64,000 nucleotides of DNA from Chthonomonas sp. UBA2017 (GTDB lineage: Bacteria; Armatimonadota; Fimbriimonadia; Fimbriimonadales; Fimbriimonadaceae). The stretch's first letter is position 1. Each line of letters opens with the position of its first letter. The position numbers and the translations under genes were made by a program. A model generated the notes under the pieces. The model did not search any database. It saw nothing but the letters and a program-made list of their open reading frames with translations, and was not told where the DNA came from. Positions 48,073 through 58,808 of this stretch are shown here, piece by piece. The stretch covers positions 1 through 64,000 of the forward strand of contig DDCB01000035.1 in assembly GCA_002335425.1 (NCBI GenBank). Reading direction: 5' to 3'.

Positions 48073-49293
48073 GTGACTTTCGAGCAGCAACTAGAACTTT
48101 TGCGACGGGGAACATCCGAGATCATCAGCGAAGAAGACCTCCTCGCCAAACTCCGACTGGGGCGACCGCTCCGGGTGAAGCTCGGCGTCGATCCGACCGT
48201 CGCCCATGTGACCTTGGGCTGGGCAGTAGTCCTGCGCAAGCTCCGGGATTTTCAGCGTTTGGGCCACACCGCTTGCCTGATCATCGGCGACTTTACCGCC
48301 CAAATCGGGGACCCCAGCGGCAAAAGCAAGACTCGACCCCAGCTCACCCGAGACGACGTCGTGCGCAATGTCGCCGCCGTCAGCGAGCAGGTTTACAAAA
48401 TTCTCGATCCCGACAAGACCGAGATTTTCTACAACCGAGACTGGCTGGGAGCGATGACTTTTGAGGATGTGATTCGACTCGCGAGCCGGACGACCGTCGC
48501 GCGGATTCTGGAGCGAGACGACTTCACCAAGCGGCTCAACGAGCAACGCCCAATTGCCCTGCACGAGATTCTCTATCCGCTCTGTCAAGGGTTTGATTCG
48601 GTCGAAATCCAGGCCGACATCGAGCTTGGAGGCAACGACCAAAAGTTCAACAACCTCGTCGGCCGCACCCTGATGCAGCAATATGGCCAAGAGCCCCAGG
48701 TCGTCATGCTGTGCCCGCTGCTCGTCGGCACCGACGGCAAAGAGAAGATGTCCCAATCGCTGGGCAATTACATCAGCATCATCGATTCACCGAGGGATAT
48801 CTATGGGAAGACCATGTCGATCCCCGATGAGCTGATGGCGAACTGGTTTGAGCTCTGCACCGACACCCCGCTCGACGAGCTGCGCGAGATCGTGCAGGCG
48901 TGTGAATCCGGGCAGATGAACCCCCGAGATGCCAAGCGCCGCCTCGCCCAAGAGATCGTCGCCCTTTACCACTCGCGTGAGGCCGCCGAGGCCGAAGACC
49001 AATACTTCCTGGAAACCTTCAGCCAACGATCTCAGCCGGTGGATGCTCCGGAGACGGCGATCCCCCGAGAGGTGATCCAGGACGGCGGCCTTTCGGTGCC
49101 CGGGCTCGTGGTGGCGTTGGGGCTCGCCAAATCGAATGGGCAAGCCAAAGACCTGATGAAGGCAGGCGCAGTCACGCTCGATGGGGTCAAGCTCGATGAC
49201 CTCACCCAAAAGCTGACCGTCTCCGAAGTTGAGGGGAAAATCCTCAAGGTCGGCAAGCACCAGTTTCGAAAGCTGGTCGGTCCGGGTTCATGA
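48073..49293 (+). CDS. tyrS: tyrosyl-tRNA synthetase
   Basis: TyrRS charges tRNA-Tyr. The 406-residue product has HVTLG at 45-49 (HIGH-like), KMSQS near 226-230 and a C-terminal S4-like domain (LVVALGLAKSNGQAKDLMKAG). It resembles the TyrZ type. A GTG start at 48073 with GGGAG upstream is preferred. No T-box leader is visible. It begins an operon with LD-carboxypeptidase and two further genes. Confidence 0.96.
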   Translation: MTFEQQLELLRRGTSEIISEEDLLAKLRLGRPLRVKLGVDPTVAHVTLGWAVVLRKLRDFQRLGHTACLIIGDFTAQIGDPSGKSKTRPQLTRDDVVRNVAAVSEQVYKILDPDKTEIFYNRDWLGAMTFEDVIRLASRTTVARILERDDFTKRLNEQRPIALHEILYPLCQGFDSVEIQADIELGGNDQKFNNLVGRTLMQQYGQEPQVVMLCPLLVGTDGKEKMSQSLGNYISIIDSPRDIYGKTMSIPDELMANWFELCTDTPLDELREIVQACESGQMNPRDAKRRLAQEIVALYHSREAAEAEDQYFLETFSQRSQPVDAPETAIPREVIQDGGLSVPGLVVALGLAKSNGQAKDLMKAGAVTLDGVKLDDLTQKLTVSEVEGKILKVGKHQFRKLVGPGS

Positions 49294-50222
49294 CTCACCC
49301 CCGAGCCTTGAAGCCTGGCGATCGAGTCGCGATTGTTTCGCCCGCGTCGCCGATCGTGCCCGAGAACCTGGAGCCCGGCCTGGCGAAACTCCGCGCTTGG
49401 GGGCTGGAGCCGGTGCTCATGCCCCACGCCCTCGATCAAGACTTTTATCTGGCGGGAACCGATGCTGGCCGCGCCCAGGACCTGATGGACGCCTTTTTGG
49501 ATCCCCAATTCGCCGCCGTAATCTGTTCGCGAGGCGGCTATGGCTGTGCGCGGCTGATGCCCCACTTGGATCTCGATGCCCTGGCGCAATCTGGGAAGCT
49601 TTTCGTCGGATTTAGCGACGTGACGACCCTGCATCTCGCGCTCAATCGTCGGGGTTTGATCACCTTCCACGCGCCGATGCTCTTGACTTGGGTCAAAGAG
49701 CGTCCGAGCTGGGTGGAGGAGTCTTGGCGTCAGGCCCTCATGGGAGGCGATCCGCTTCAGGTGGGGGCGCCGGCGGCGCGGACGGTGGTGTCAGGGTGCG
49801 CCGAAGGTCTCTTGACGGGCGGGTGCCTTTGCCTCTTGACCGATAGCTTGGCGACGCCGGATGCGCTGGATGCCCGAGGCCGGTTGGTCCTGATCGAGGA
49901 TGTTGACGAGAACCCCCATCGAGTCGATGCGATGCTAACCCACCTAATGTTGAGCGGAGCTCTCTCCGAGGCGGCGGGCCTGGTGATCGGCGAAATGACA
50001 GGCACCGACTCCCGCGCCGACGCCACGATCGGATCCAAGCCTTGGCGCGAGATCGTCATCGAACGACTGGGTCCGCTCGGTCTGCCGATGGTGATCGATT
50101 TTCCGATGGGCCACGCCGAGGCGATGCTGTCGATCCCGCTCGGGGTTCGGGCGCGGCTCGACGCCGACGCGGGTACGCTCACACTTCTGGAGTCGCCATG
50201 CGCCGCATCATCCCCTGTCTAG
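49290..50222 (+). CDS. LD-carboxypeptidase / MccF-like serine peptidase (S66)
   Basis: The 310-residue product has the S66 pattern: AIVSPASP at the start, ICSRGGYGCARLMP, FVGFSDVTTLH (nucleophile Ser) and a C-terminal His region PMGHAEAMLSIPLG. S66 enzymes trim L,D-bonds of murein peptides or cleave microcin C. It overlaps tyrS by four bases and the following gene by 25 bases. Peptidoglycan recycling is the likely role. Confidence 0.92.
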   Translation: MTHPRALKPGDRVAIVSPASPIVPENLEPGLAKLRAWGLEPVLMPHALDQDFYLAGTDAGRAQDLMDAFLDPQFAAVICSRGGYGCARLMPHLDLDALAQSGKLFVGFSDVTTLHLALNRRGLITFHAPMLLTWVKERPSWVEESWRQALMGGDPLQVGAPAARTVVSGCAEGLLTGGCLCLLTDSLATPDALDARGRLVLIEDVDENPHRVDAMLTHLMLSGALSEAAGLVIGEMTGTDSRADATIGSKPWREIVIERLGPLGLPMVIDFPMGHAEAMLSIPLGVRARLDADAGTLTLLESPCAASSPV

Positions 50223-51610
50223 TCATCGTTCTTTGGGCCGCGACCGGCTTTGCCCAGGTCTGGGAGAAGCTGGTCCAGCCTGGCTTGACGTATCGGATGG
50301 AGGTCGATTCTCGTGTCCCGAGGATTATGCATGCCCTTCGGTGGAGCCAAGGGGCCCCTGAGCTGGAAGCTCGGAGCGAGCTCGCCGGTCCGGCCATTTT
50401 TGACAGCTCGGCCGACCGGGGCCGCGAGACCTTGACGGCGATGGCCCGACGGGTCGAAGCAGTTGCAGCGGTCAACGGCGACTTTTTTCCGTTCACCGGA
50501 GACCCCCTCGGGGCGATGGTTCGACGCCGAGAGCTGTTGAGCCGTCCTTGGCCGGGGCGGCCTGTCTTTGCCTGGGGGCCGCAATCGAGCGCAGTCGCGA
50601 CCCTCAGCTGGCGGGGCTCGATCGAGTCCGATCCCCCCAGCCTCAAGATCGACCTCGATGGATTCAACGAAGAGACGCCCAACGACGGGTTGACCCTGTT
50701 CACTGAGGCTTCGGGGCTGGCCTTGGCCAAGCCGGCTTCGGTCTACGTAGTCCTCAAGCTCGGCGAGGGAGCCTGGACCCCCACTGTCCATCGGACGGCC
50801 GAAGTGTTGAGCATGACTGCCGACGTTGAAGCCCTCGCGATTCCGCCCGGAGGCGCGATTTTAGCCGCTCGGGGTCGAAAAGTCGCTGAGCTCGCCAAGT
50901 TCGTCCCCGGGACGAAACTGAAGGTGATGTATGAGACGTCCGGACTCGATTGGTCCCAATCCGAGCACGTGTTGGCGGGCGGGCCGACGCTGGTCTCGCG
51001 CGGTCAAGTTCGGGTGGATTGGCAAGCGGGAGGATTTCGAGACACTTTCGCGTTGCGGCGACACCCTCGGACCGCGATCGGCCGAACTCGTGAAGGCGAC
51101 ATCTGGGTCGTCGCCGTCGATGGTCGTCAACCGATGAGCGAAGGCGCGACCTTAGATGAGTTGGCGGGCATCATGCTTCGCCTCGGATGCACCGACGCCA
51201 TCAACCTCGACGGCGGTGGCTCGACCGGGCTCAGCCTCCAGGGTGCACTCATGAATCGACCCAGCGAGGGCTCGGAACGCAAGATCAGCAACGGCTGGGT
51301 GCTGGTCCGGACTCAGGCTCCGGTGGTGCCGGTCCAAGCTGAGGCCGCGCCCGTTTTTCAAGGGCCCAAAGCATTGACTCTGGGCCAAAACCGAACTTAT
51401 GCCGTTCTTGGCCCGGACGGAGCAAGGATCACGAACCTGGAGATCCTCTGGTCGGCTCAAGGCTCGATCTGGGTCGACCAAGATGGGGTCGTCCGGCCTT
51501 TCCGCGAGGGCCCCGGGCGACTGGTCGCCGTGGTCCGAGGGCAAAGGATCGAGCTCGACGTGATTGTGGAGCCAACTCCGAAACCGCCCGTCTCCCGCCG
51601 GTCACCCTAA
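50198..51610 (+). CDS. exported phosphodiester-glycosidase (NAGPA/DUF2233-like)
   Basis: The 470-residue product starts with a signal peptide (MRRIIPCLVIVLWAATGFAQ). The domain matches the NAGPA family: GDFFPF, GGPTLVSRGQV, PRTAIGRTREG and the sequence AINLDGGGSTGLS, which is the classical DGGGS region. Family members remove GlcNAc from phosphodiesters or act on cell-wall polymers; the target is unknown. It overlaps the S66 gene and lies before an M48 protease, which supports an envelope role. Confidence 0.88.
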   Translation: MRRIIPCLVIVLWAATGFAQVWEKLVQPGLTYRMEVDSRVPRIMHALRWSQGAPELEARSELAGPAIFDSSADRGRETLTAMARRVEAVAAVNGDFFPFTGDPLGAMVRRRELLSRPWPGRPVFAWGPQSSAVATLSWRGSIESDPPSLKIDLDGFNEETPNDGLTLFTEASGLALAKPASVYVVLKLGEGAWTPTVHRTAEVLSMTADVEALAIPPGGAILAARGRKVAELAKFVPGTKLKVMYETSGLDWSQSEHVLAGGPTLVSRGQVRVDWQAGGFRDTFALRRHPRTAIGRTREGDIWVVAVDGRQPMSEGATLDELAGIMLRLGCTDAINLDGGGSTGLSLQGALMNRPSEGSERKISNGWVLVRTQAPVVPVQAEAAPVFQGPKALTLGQNRTYAVLGPDGARITNLEILWSAQGSIWVDQDGVVRPFREGPGRLVAVVRGQRIELDVIVEPTPKPPVSRRSP

Positions 51611-51656
51611 CCGAAGCCGGATCAGTCCCCGAAACTTAGGACTAGGCGCTCGGCTT

Positions 51657-52844
51657 GTGGGTTTATTGGCACTGGGTTTGGGTTTAGGGTGGGCACTGAT
51701 GCCCTGGATTTGCTTGCGTGGACCGTTGGTAGCGGCGCAAGCGGCCCGGCGCTGGACCCTGTTCAACCTCGCCGTCCCCACGGCCTGCTGGGTGATCGCG
51801 TGCCTCTCGGTGCCCCAGAAGCTGCCGCCCAGCATTTTGCTGGGGCTCTTAGGACTGGGGCTCCCGGTCTTGCCGCTATTGGCCCAATTCGGCGTCGCTC
51901 ATCAGCTGTACCGATGGGACCAAGGGGTCATGAAGCAGCGATTCTCGCGCCCGGACTTCATGCACCAGATTCTCTCTCGCATTGGAGTCATCGTCTCACC
52001 CCCGGGCTTGGCGCTCGGCATTCTCGGGGCGATCGGCACCTTGGTCGTTTCATGGCCCGACGTCCAATCAGTCAGCTTGAGCCTCCTGGTGCTCTTTGCC
52101 CTGGTCGGGCTCTGGACGTTGATGTGGAATTCACTTCGCGAGCTCGGTGTTCCTGGCAAAATGATGCCCTTTCCGCTGGACGCATGGAGTGATGACCTCT
52201 TTCGATTGGCAGCTCGAATGCAAGCTCCGCTTCGGACGATCTTTCTTTCGCAGACTCAGCAGAGCCGCATCGCGGGGGCTTATAGCTTCGGCTCGGGCAA
52301 GGTCGGGCTGACCGACACTCTCTTGGCCCACTTAGAGCACGAAGAGTTCTTGGCGGTCATGGCCCACGAGCTGCGACACCTCACCCACGCTCGGGAGACC
52401 GTCCGACTTCTCATTGCAGGAACGATCAGTTCGACCCTCGTCGGCCTCGCGGCCTTCCAGCTCCAGCACCTTGTCCCGAGCGCACTCGCGGGGGCGGTGG
52501 CTTTCGCCCTGATGATGTTCGTGGCGGCGTTCTTCTTGCGGAGGCTGGTCGGGATCAAACAGCGACACGAGGACGAGGCCGACGATGCGGCCGTGGCCTT
52601 TGTCGGCGCGTTGCCTTTGATGCAAGCCCTCGTGAAGGTTTACATCCTCAACGACATTCGCAGGGATCGTCGGACCACCCGATATCGCAGCCTGAACGGA
52701 CGGCTTCAACGGCTGGCCAAGTTAGGCCGACTGCCGGATGAATCGGTGGAGCGCGTCGTTCGGCGAGTCCACCTCCAGATGGGGGCCGAGGGCCGGCTCG
52801 ACGAGCGGATGAGCCCGACGAGCCTTTCTCTAGCCTCGGCCTAA
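51657..52844 (+). CDS. M48-family membrane metalloprotease
   Basis: The 395-residue product has about four hydrophobic segments and the zinc motif HELRH in VMAHELRHLTH, with a downstream glutamate pair in RHEDEADDAA that fits the M48 third ligand. It should be a membrane protease of the HtpX/Ste24 type, substrate unknown. The start is uncertain: the frame is open from 51564, and no ATG gives the expected N-terminus. I prefer the GTG at 51657, after the stop of the upstream gene, before the first helix. Confidence 0.83.
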   Translation: MGLLALGLGLGWALMPWICLRGPLVAAQAARRWTLFNLAVPTACWVIACLSVPQKLPPSILLGLLGLGLPVLPLLAQFGVAHQLYRWDQGVMKQRFSRPDFMHQILSRIGVIVSPPGLALGILGAIGTLVVSWPDVQSVSLSLLVLFALVGLWTLMWNSLRELGVPGKMMPFPLDAWSDDLFRLAARMQAPLRTIFLSQTQQSRIAGAYSFGSGKVGLTDTLLAHLEHEEFLAVMAHELRHLTHARETVRLLIAGTISSTLVGLAAFQLQHLVPSALAGAVAFALMMFVAAFFLRRLVGIKQRHEDEADDAAVAFVGALPLMQALVKVYILNDIRRDRRTTRYRSLNGRLQRLAKLGRLPDESVERVVRRVHLQMGAEGRLDERMSPTSLSLASA

Positions 52845-52845
52845 C

Positions 52846-53781
<936 letters not shown>

Positions 53782-53964
53782 CGCAATCTCATCGGCGCTG
53801 GCTGCGCCTCTTCCTTTCTACGAATCGAACTCGCCCGAACTCCGCATTTCGGAGGCTCGATTTGGGTTCAATTGTACCTGAGCTGATCCCCGAACTTCGA
53901 ACTCAGCCCGAACGAACCCAAGACGAAGCGAGGCCTCGGCCCGTCTTTTCGAAGGAGCTTTGCC

Positions 53965-55626
53965 ATGATTCGCGAACTGAGCGTTGAGAACATCGCCCTT
54001 TTGGACCAGGTTTCGCTGGATTTGCGGCCGGGGTTTACCGTCTTGACGGGCGAGACCGGAGCGGGAAAATCGTTGCTCATCGACGCCATCGGATTGGCTC
54101 TTGGGGGTCGGGCCGACTCGGACCTGGTGCGGCAGGGTGCGACCAAAGGCTCGGTCCATTTTGCCGTCGATCTGAGCGACGCGCCGCCGGGGTCCGCGCT
54201 TTGCCAAGAGCTCGGGATCGACGTTGAAGACGATCTGGTGGTGATTCAACGCGAAGTCCACGCCGAGGGTCGATCGTCTGCGCGCATCAACGGCAAAATC
54301 GTGCCGCTTTCGACGCTGAGAAGCTTGGGCGCACTCTTGGTCGACCTCCACGGCCAGCACGACCATCAGGCCCTGCTCGACCCGAGCACCCATCTCGGCT
54401 ATCTGGACGCCTGGGTGGGGCCGCCGGCCTCCGATCTCCTCGTCCAAGTTGCCGATGCCTTTGCCGACTGGGAACGGATTCGGCGAGAGATGCAAGCCAG
54501 CCGGATGGATGAGCGCGAACGGGAGCACCGACTCGACTTGCTCCGATTTCAGATCCAAGAGATCGAAGAGGTCGCCCCTCAGCCCGGCGAAATGGATCAG
54601 ATTGAAGCTGACCTCAGACGACTGACCCATGCCGAAAAACTCCGCGAGGCGGTCCAATCCTCCCTGGCCACGCTTGCGGATGATGAGGTCACGGCGCTCG
54701 ACCATCTGGGCCAGGCTCGCAAGGGGCTCGAATCCGCGCTTCGATTGGACCCTGAGCTGGAGTCGAGCGTCGAGACGCTCCGCCAAGCGCAGGTTTACGC
54801 CGAAGAGGCGGTCCGATCGCTTCGGGCCTATTTGGAGCCGCTCGATGGCGACCCAGTGATGCTGGATCAGCTCAGTCAGCGACTCGATTCGCTCCGTCGC
54901 CTCATTCGAAAGTACGGCGAGTCCGAGGCGGCGATCTTGGAGTTCCTGGCGACGGCCCGGCGAGAACTCGATCAGCTGGAGAATGCCGAATCGGATGCAG
55001 TTCGACTCGCCGAGCGCCTGGCGGAAGCGGAATCTCGATTTCGCTCTTTGGCGGCAGAACTCAGTCGGCTGCGCCGCGAAGGGGCGTCGAGCTTCACCCA
55101 GAGGGTTCAGGCGGAAATTCGCGAGCTCGCGATGGAGAAAGCCCTCTTTGAGGTCAGCTTCGCTTCGGGCGCCCCGGCCGCGACTGGGCTCGACCAAGTC
55201 GAATTTCTCTTTAGCGCGAACCCCGGCGAACCCGTCCGACCCCTCGCCAAGATCGCGAGCGGGGGCGAGATCAGCCGGGTGATGCTCGCCCTCAAGGTTT
55301 CCTTGGCCGGAAAAGCCGGAGTGCCGACCCTGATCTTTGACGAAATTGATTCGGGGCTGAGCGGCCGAGCGGCGGCCGTCGTCGCCAAAAAGCTGGAAGA
55401 GCTCGCTCGATATGCTCAGGTCTTGGTGATCAGCCATCTGCCGCAAATTGCCAGCCGGGCCGAAGCGCACATCCGGATTCTCAAGGAAGAAGTTGCCGGT
55501 CGGGTGGCGACCCGCCTTGTCCCCCTTTCCAGCGAAGATCGGGTGCTCGAAATCGCCCGGATGCTGGCCGGAGAGGAGCTCGGCGCGAAGGCTCTTGAAA
55601 ACGCCCGCGAGCTGCTGCGACGATGA
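53965..55626 (+). CDS. recN: DNA repair protein RecN
   Basis: RecN is an SMC-like ATPase that gathers double-strand breaks. The 553-residue product has Walker A GETGAGKS at 29-36, an antiparallel coiled-coil in the middle (residues 170-370) and the C-terminal signature ASGGEISRVMLALK near 430 with Walker B LIFDEIDSGLSG. AAGGAG lies about eight bases before the ATG. The GH2 gene starts 28 bases after its stop. Confidence 0.96.
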   Translation: MIRELSVENIALLDQVSLDLRPGFTVLTGETGAGKSLLIDAIGLALGGRADSDLVRQGATKGSVHFAVDLSDAPPGSALCQELGIDVEDDLVVIQREVHAEGRSSARINGKIVPLSTLRSLGALLVDLHGQHDHQALLDPSTHLGYLDAWVGPPASDLLVQVADAFADWERIRREMQASRMDEREREHRLDLLRFQIQEIEEVAPQPGEMDQIEADLRRLTHAEKLREAVQSSLATLADDEVTALDHLGQARKGLESALRLDPELESSVETLRQAQVYAEEAVRSLRAYLEPLDGDPVMLDQLSQRLDSLRRLIRKYGESEAAILEFLATARRELDQLENAESDAVRLAERLAEAESRFRSLAAELSRLRREGASSFTQRVQAEIRELAMEKALFEVSFASGAPAATGLDQVEFLFSANPGEPVRPLAKIASGGEISRVMLALKVSLAGKAGVPTLIFDEIDSGLSGRAAAVVAKKLEELARYAQVLVISHLPQIASRAEAHIRILKEEVAGRVATRLVPLSSEDRVLEIARMLAGEELGAKALENARELLRR

Positions 55627-55654
55627 TCGACACTCGGCCGGAGGTCCCCGGATC

Positions 55655-57859
55655 TTGAGTGTGATTCGGCTGGATTCGGGCTGGAGCGTTCGGGCGGCGT
55701 CCTGGAAACCGGGCGTCGAGCTCCCCGCCGAAGTGCCGGGGACGATCTTTCGCGACCTCCATCGTCATGGCCTGATCCCCGACCCGATGCGGGGCGTCGC
55801 CGAGTTGGGGCTGGAATGGGTCAATGAAGAGACCTGGATCTACACGTGGCGAGGTCGGGTGCCCAGTTCGGGTCCTGAGCAGACTTGGCTTCGGTTCGGG
55901 GGCCTCGATACGTTCGCGACGGTGCGATGGGGTGGCCAACAGATCGGCCAGTCGGAGAACGCCTTTTTGCCGGTCGAATTCGAAATCACTCCCTCCTTGA
56001 CGGGCGAATCGTTTGAGCTTGAAATCGAGTTCAAATCAGCCACCCAGATCGGGCGCGCCCGCAGGAGCGAGTACCTGGCCCGGGAGGGCCTGCCCGATTC
56101 GATGGCTTGCTTCGACGAGCGTGCGTTCGTGCGGCGACCTCAAGTCTCGTTTGGGTGGGACTTTTCGCCGCGCATGGTCGGATGTGCGGTCCTGGAGGCT
56201 CCGATTCTGCTCTTTGGAGAAAATCGCTGGCTGGGATACTCCCCGGAAATCATTTGGAAACCGAACGGTTCGGTCGAAGTCTGGGCCCACGCCGAATCGC
56301 TCGGCGATCGCACGTTGGAATGGCGCCGCAGAGGCCCGGGCGAAATCTGGACCCGAGCCACCGAGCCGCTCGTTTGGGCGAGAGGCGATTACGTCCTGTG
56401 GCCGCATCAACTGACCGAGGTCGAGTTTCGCTGGCAGGGCGAGAACGAGATCGTGGGGTGCGGCCCAGTCCCGTTGCGGACCATCGAACTCGACCAGAGT
56501 CCCGACGACTGGGGCGAGTCGTTCCGCTTCGTGCTGAATGGGGAGCGGATCGTTGCTCGCGGAGTGAACGTCGTGCCGCACTTGCCCACCACCCGACCAG
56601 ATGGGCCCTATTCGGGCCTCCCCGCGCTCCCGGCGTTGTTTAATATGATTAGGATTTGGGGCGGAGGCTGCTATTTATCCTCTGGCGAGATGAGCCAGTT
56701 CGATCAGAGAGGCATTCTGGTCTGGCACGACTTTGCGTCGGCTTGCAGCTACATGCCGGACGATCCGGAGTCCATCTCGGCGATTGCGGCCGAGGCGCGC
56801 CACCACGTTCGGCGACTTCGGGCCCACCCAGCCCTCGCCTTGTGGTGCGGAAACAACGAGAATCTCATGCTCCACCAAGGGCGATGGGGCGGCGAAAAGA
56901 ACGTCGCCGAACGGTTCTATGGCGAGACGATCTTCGAACAAGTCTTGCCGAGAATTGTAGAAGAATTCTTGCCAGAAATTCCCTATATCTCCAGCTCTCC
57001 GGTCGGATCGAGCCTCGATCCGAGAGTCACCCTCGGCCCAGGCGGCGAGCCGAAGGGGACGTGCAACGAGGCTACCAGTGGAGACTGCCATTACTGGGAT
57101 GTGTGGCACGGACGGGGCGACTGGCGGCACTATTCGGACTGCCGAGCCCGATTTGTGTCCGAGTTCGGATTCCCCAGTTGGTCAGCCCCGCAGCCCGAGC
57201 CGGGTTGGATCGAGGTCGCGAACCGAACGGGCAAGCCTCACGAGGAGTTCTTAAAGCTCCTACACCTGCACCAGCCACCCTCGGACACGCTGGAGGAGCT
57301 TCGCTATCGAAGCCAATTGAACCAGCGGGACGCCATGCGCCACGCACTCATCGAAATGCTCGGATTTCCGGGCTGCGACGGGGTCTTGGCTTGGCAGTGG
57401 AACGATGTCGCACCTGGGCTGAGCTGGGCTTGGACCGAATGGGACGGCACCCCGAAGATCGTGGCCCAATGGATGGCTCGCCAGACCCCCGCGCTGGGGA
57501 TGCTTCGCCGCGACGGGGGGTTTCTGGAGATTTGGGTTTGGCCCTGGTCACGCGAGGTGGAGTGGACCTTGGAGTTTTGGTCTCCCGAAGCTGAGAGCTG
57601 GCAAGTTCGCGCCCAGGAGCAGTGCGGCCTTCAGCCTCGCCTAACGAAGGTCCGGCAGACTCCGATCGATGAATCTGATCCGGGGGTGGCCCAGTTGAGG
57701 ATCGACGGCCACATCCTGGATGCGGCGGCTTGGGGCGACCGCCGCGCGGGCGCCTGGCCGGTGCTCGATGTTTGCGAACCCCAAGGGTGGCGGTGGCAAC
57801 CCATCGGCCCAGCGAAGCAGGAAATGGATCCGTCCGAGCCGAAACTCTTTGGAACTTAA
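55655..57859 (+). CDS. glycoside hydrolase family 2 / beta-mannosidase-like enzyme
   Basis: The 734-residue product has the GH2 layout: an N-terminal jelly-roll with LEWVNEETWIYTWRG, immunoglobulin-like parts and a TIM barrel with IRIWGGG. WCGNNEN near 403 holds the acid/base Glu and VSEFGFPSW near 502 the nucleophile Glu, as in beta-mannosidases. It has no signal peptide and is therefore cytoplasmic or exported by another route. The TTG at 55655 has GGAGG ten bases upstream. A GTG two codons later is possible. Confidence 0.9.
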   Translation: MSVIRLDSGWSVRAASWKPGVELPAEVPGTIFRDLHRHGLIPDPMRGVAELGLEWVNEETWIYTWRGRVPSSGPEQTWLRFGGLDTFATVRWGGQQIGQSENAFLPVEFEITPSLTGESFELEIEFKSATQIGRARRSEYLAREGLPDSMACFDERAFVRRPQVSFGWDFSPRMVGCAVLEAPILLFGENRWLGYSPEIIWKPNGSVEVWAHAESLGDRTLEWRRRGPGEIWTRATEPLVWARGDYVLWPHQLTEVEFRWQGENEIVGCGPVPLRTIELDQSPDDWGESFRFVLNGERIVARGVNVVPHLPTTRPDGPYSGLPALPALFNMIRIWGGGCYLSSGEMSQFDQRGILVWHDFASACSYMPDDPESISAIAAEARHHVRRLRAHPALALWCGNNENLMLHQGRWGGEKNVAERFYGETIFEQVLPRIVEEFLPEIPYISSSPVGSSLDPRVTLGPGGEPKGTCNEATSGDCHYWDVWHGRGDWRHYSDCRARFVSEFGFPSWSAPQPEPGWIEVANRTGKPHEEFLKLLHLHQPPSDTLEELRYRSQLNQRDAMRHALIEMLGFPGCDGVLAWQWNDVAPGLSWAWTEWDGTPKIVAQWMARQTPALGMLRRDGGFLEIWVWPWSREVEWTLEFWSPEAESWQVRAQEQCGLQPRLTKVRQTPIDESDPGVAQLRIDGHILDAAAWGDRRAGAWPVLDVCEPQGWRWQPIGPAKQEMDPSEPKLFGT

Positions 57860-57935
57860 CCCGATCGGCAGGAGCTTCGCGCCTCTCAGATTGTTCGAAT
57901 TTCGAACCATTGGTATGCTTCCTGCTGTCTACGGA

Positions 57936-57941
57936 CATATT
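57936..57941 (+). promoter_or_regulatory. candidate leaderless -10 hexamer (CATATT)
   Basis: CATATT ends six bases before the ATG at 57948. It deviates at the first T from TANNNT but keeps the spacing. Confidence 0.25.
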
Positions 57942-57947
57942 CAGATC

Positions 57948-58748
57948 ATGCGAAAACGACGCTCTGCCTTCACGCTGATTGAGCTCTTGGTGGTGATTGC
58001 GATCATCGCGATCTTGGCGGCGATCTTGTTCCCCGTTTTTGCTCGGGCCAAAGAGTCTGCCAAGAAGACGGCTTGCATCGCCCAGGCTCGCCAACTTTCG
58101 GCCTCGGTGCAGATGTACGCGTCGGACTACGACGAATTCTTTGTCTGGTCCACGAATTACGATGTGCCGACGAGCGACCCCAGCCGAATCTGGTCTCCGC
58201 TCATTCAGCCTTACCTGAAGAACAAAGAGATCCTGGTCGCCCCGGGCTCGACCGGGAAGGCGGCGGAAAACTGGGACACGCGCAATCAACAGAGCATCGG
58301 ATATAGCGGTGCAACCGCAATCGACACCAGCGCCGCCGGATGCGATGATGGCGTCCCGAATCAAACCGGATGCGAAGGCTTTACGTCGGCGGTGAGCTTT
58401 GTTCGGATCGAAGAGAGCACCCGAGTGGGACTCTTCGCCGTCACCCCGGTGGGGCCGATGGCGCAGAAGTATCGCGGCTATGTTTTTAGCCCCTACAACG
58501 GACCCGAGCACCCGAACGACCCGAAATTGAGCGCGCCGCTCGCTGCCGATCGCGACTTGGTCAAGGAACTGGGCGGTCCGCCTCAAAACCTGCCACCGAA
58601 GTTACTCAAGCCGATCTACGCGATGTATGGGCGCGACGGAAAGGGGAATGGCGTCACGCCGATCATCTTTGCCGACGGCCACACCAAAGCCTTTTCCGCC
58701 AACGCGATCACCGGATTCGGCTCGCAGATCATCTGGCGCTTTCGCTAG
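57948..58748 (+). CDS. pseudopilin / DUF1559-like secreted protein (solo)
   Basis: The 266-residue product starts MRKRRSAFTLIELLVVIAII with a class III prepilin signal and continues as AKESAKKTACIAQARQLS and YASDYDEFF. The end holds IIFADGHTKAF. This is a different lineage from the two paired pseudopilins at 19698 and 21014: it lacks their SRYLWGGH-like end and has no lipoprotein partner. The ATG at 57948 fits, 88 bases after the GH2 stop. Confidence 0.9.
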   Translation: MRKRRSAFTLIELLVVIAIIAILAAILFPVFARAKESAKKTACIAQARQLSASVQMYASDYDEFFVWSTNYDVPTSDPSRIWSPLIQPYLKNKEILVAPGSTGKAAENWDTRNQQSIGYSGATAIDTSAAGCDDGVPNQTGCEGFTSAVSFVRIEESTRVGLFAVTPVGPMAQKYRGYVFSPYNGPEHPNDPKLSAPLAADRDLVKELGGPPQNLPPKLLKPIYAMYGRDGKGNGVTPIIFADGHTKAFSANAITGFGSQIIWRFR

Positions 58749-58796
58749 GCGCTTTCCGTCGGGCCTGGTTCTGACCTCGGGGGCCCCGAAAAGGGC

Positions 58797-58802
58797 TAAA
58801 AT
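58797..58802 (+). promoter_or_regulatory. candidate leaderless -10 hexamer (TAAAAT)
   Basis: TAAAAT ends exactly six bases before the ATG at 58809, without any ribosome site between. Confidence 0.45.
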
Positions 58803-58808
58803 GAACTT

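Noticed and set aside
53818..55470. 550-codon minus-strand open frame
   Set aside because: It is antisense to recN, which has both Walker motifs and the ABC signature. The frame is a codon-bias shadow.
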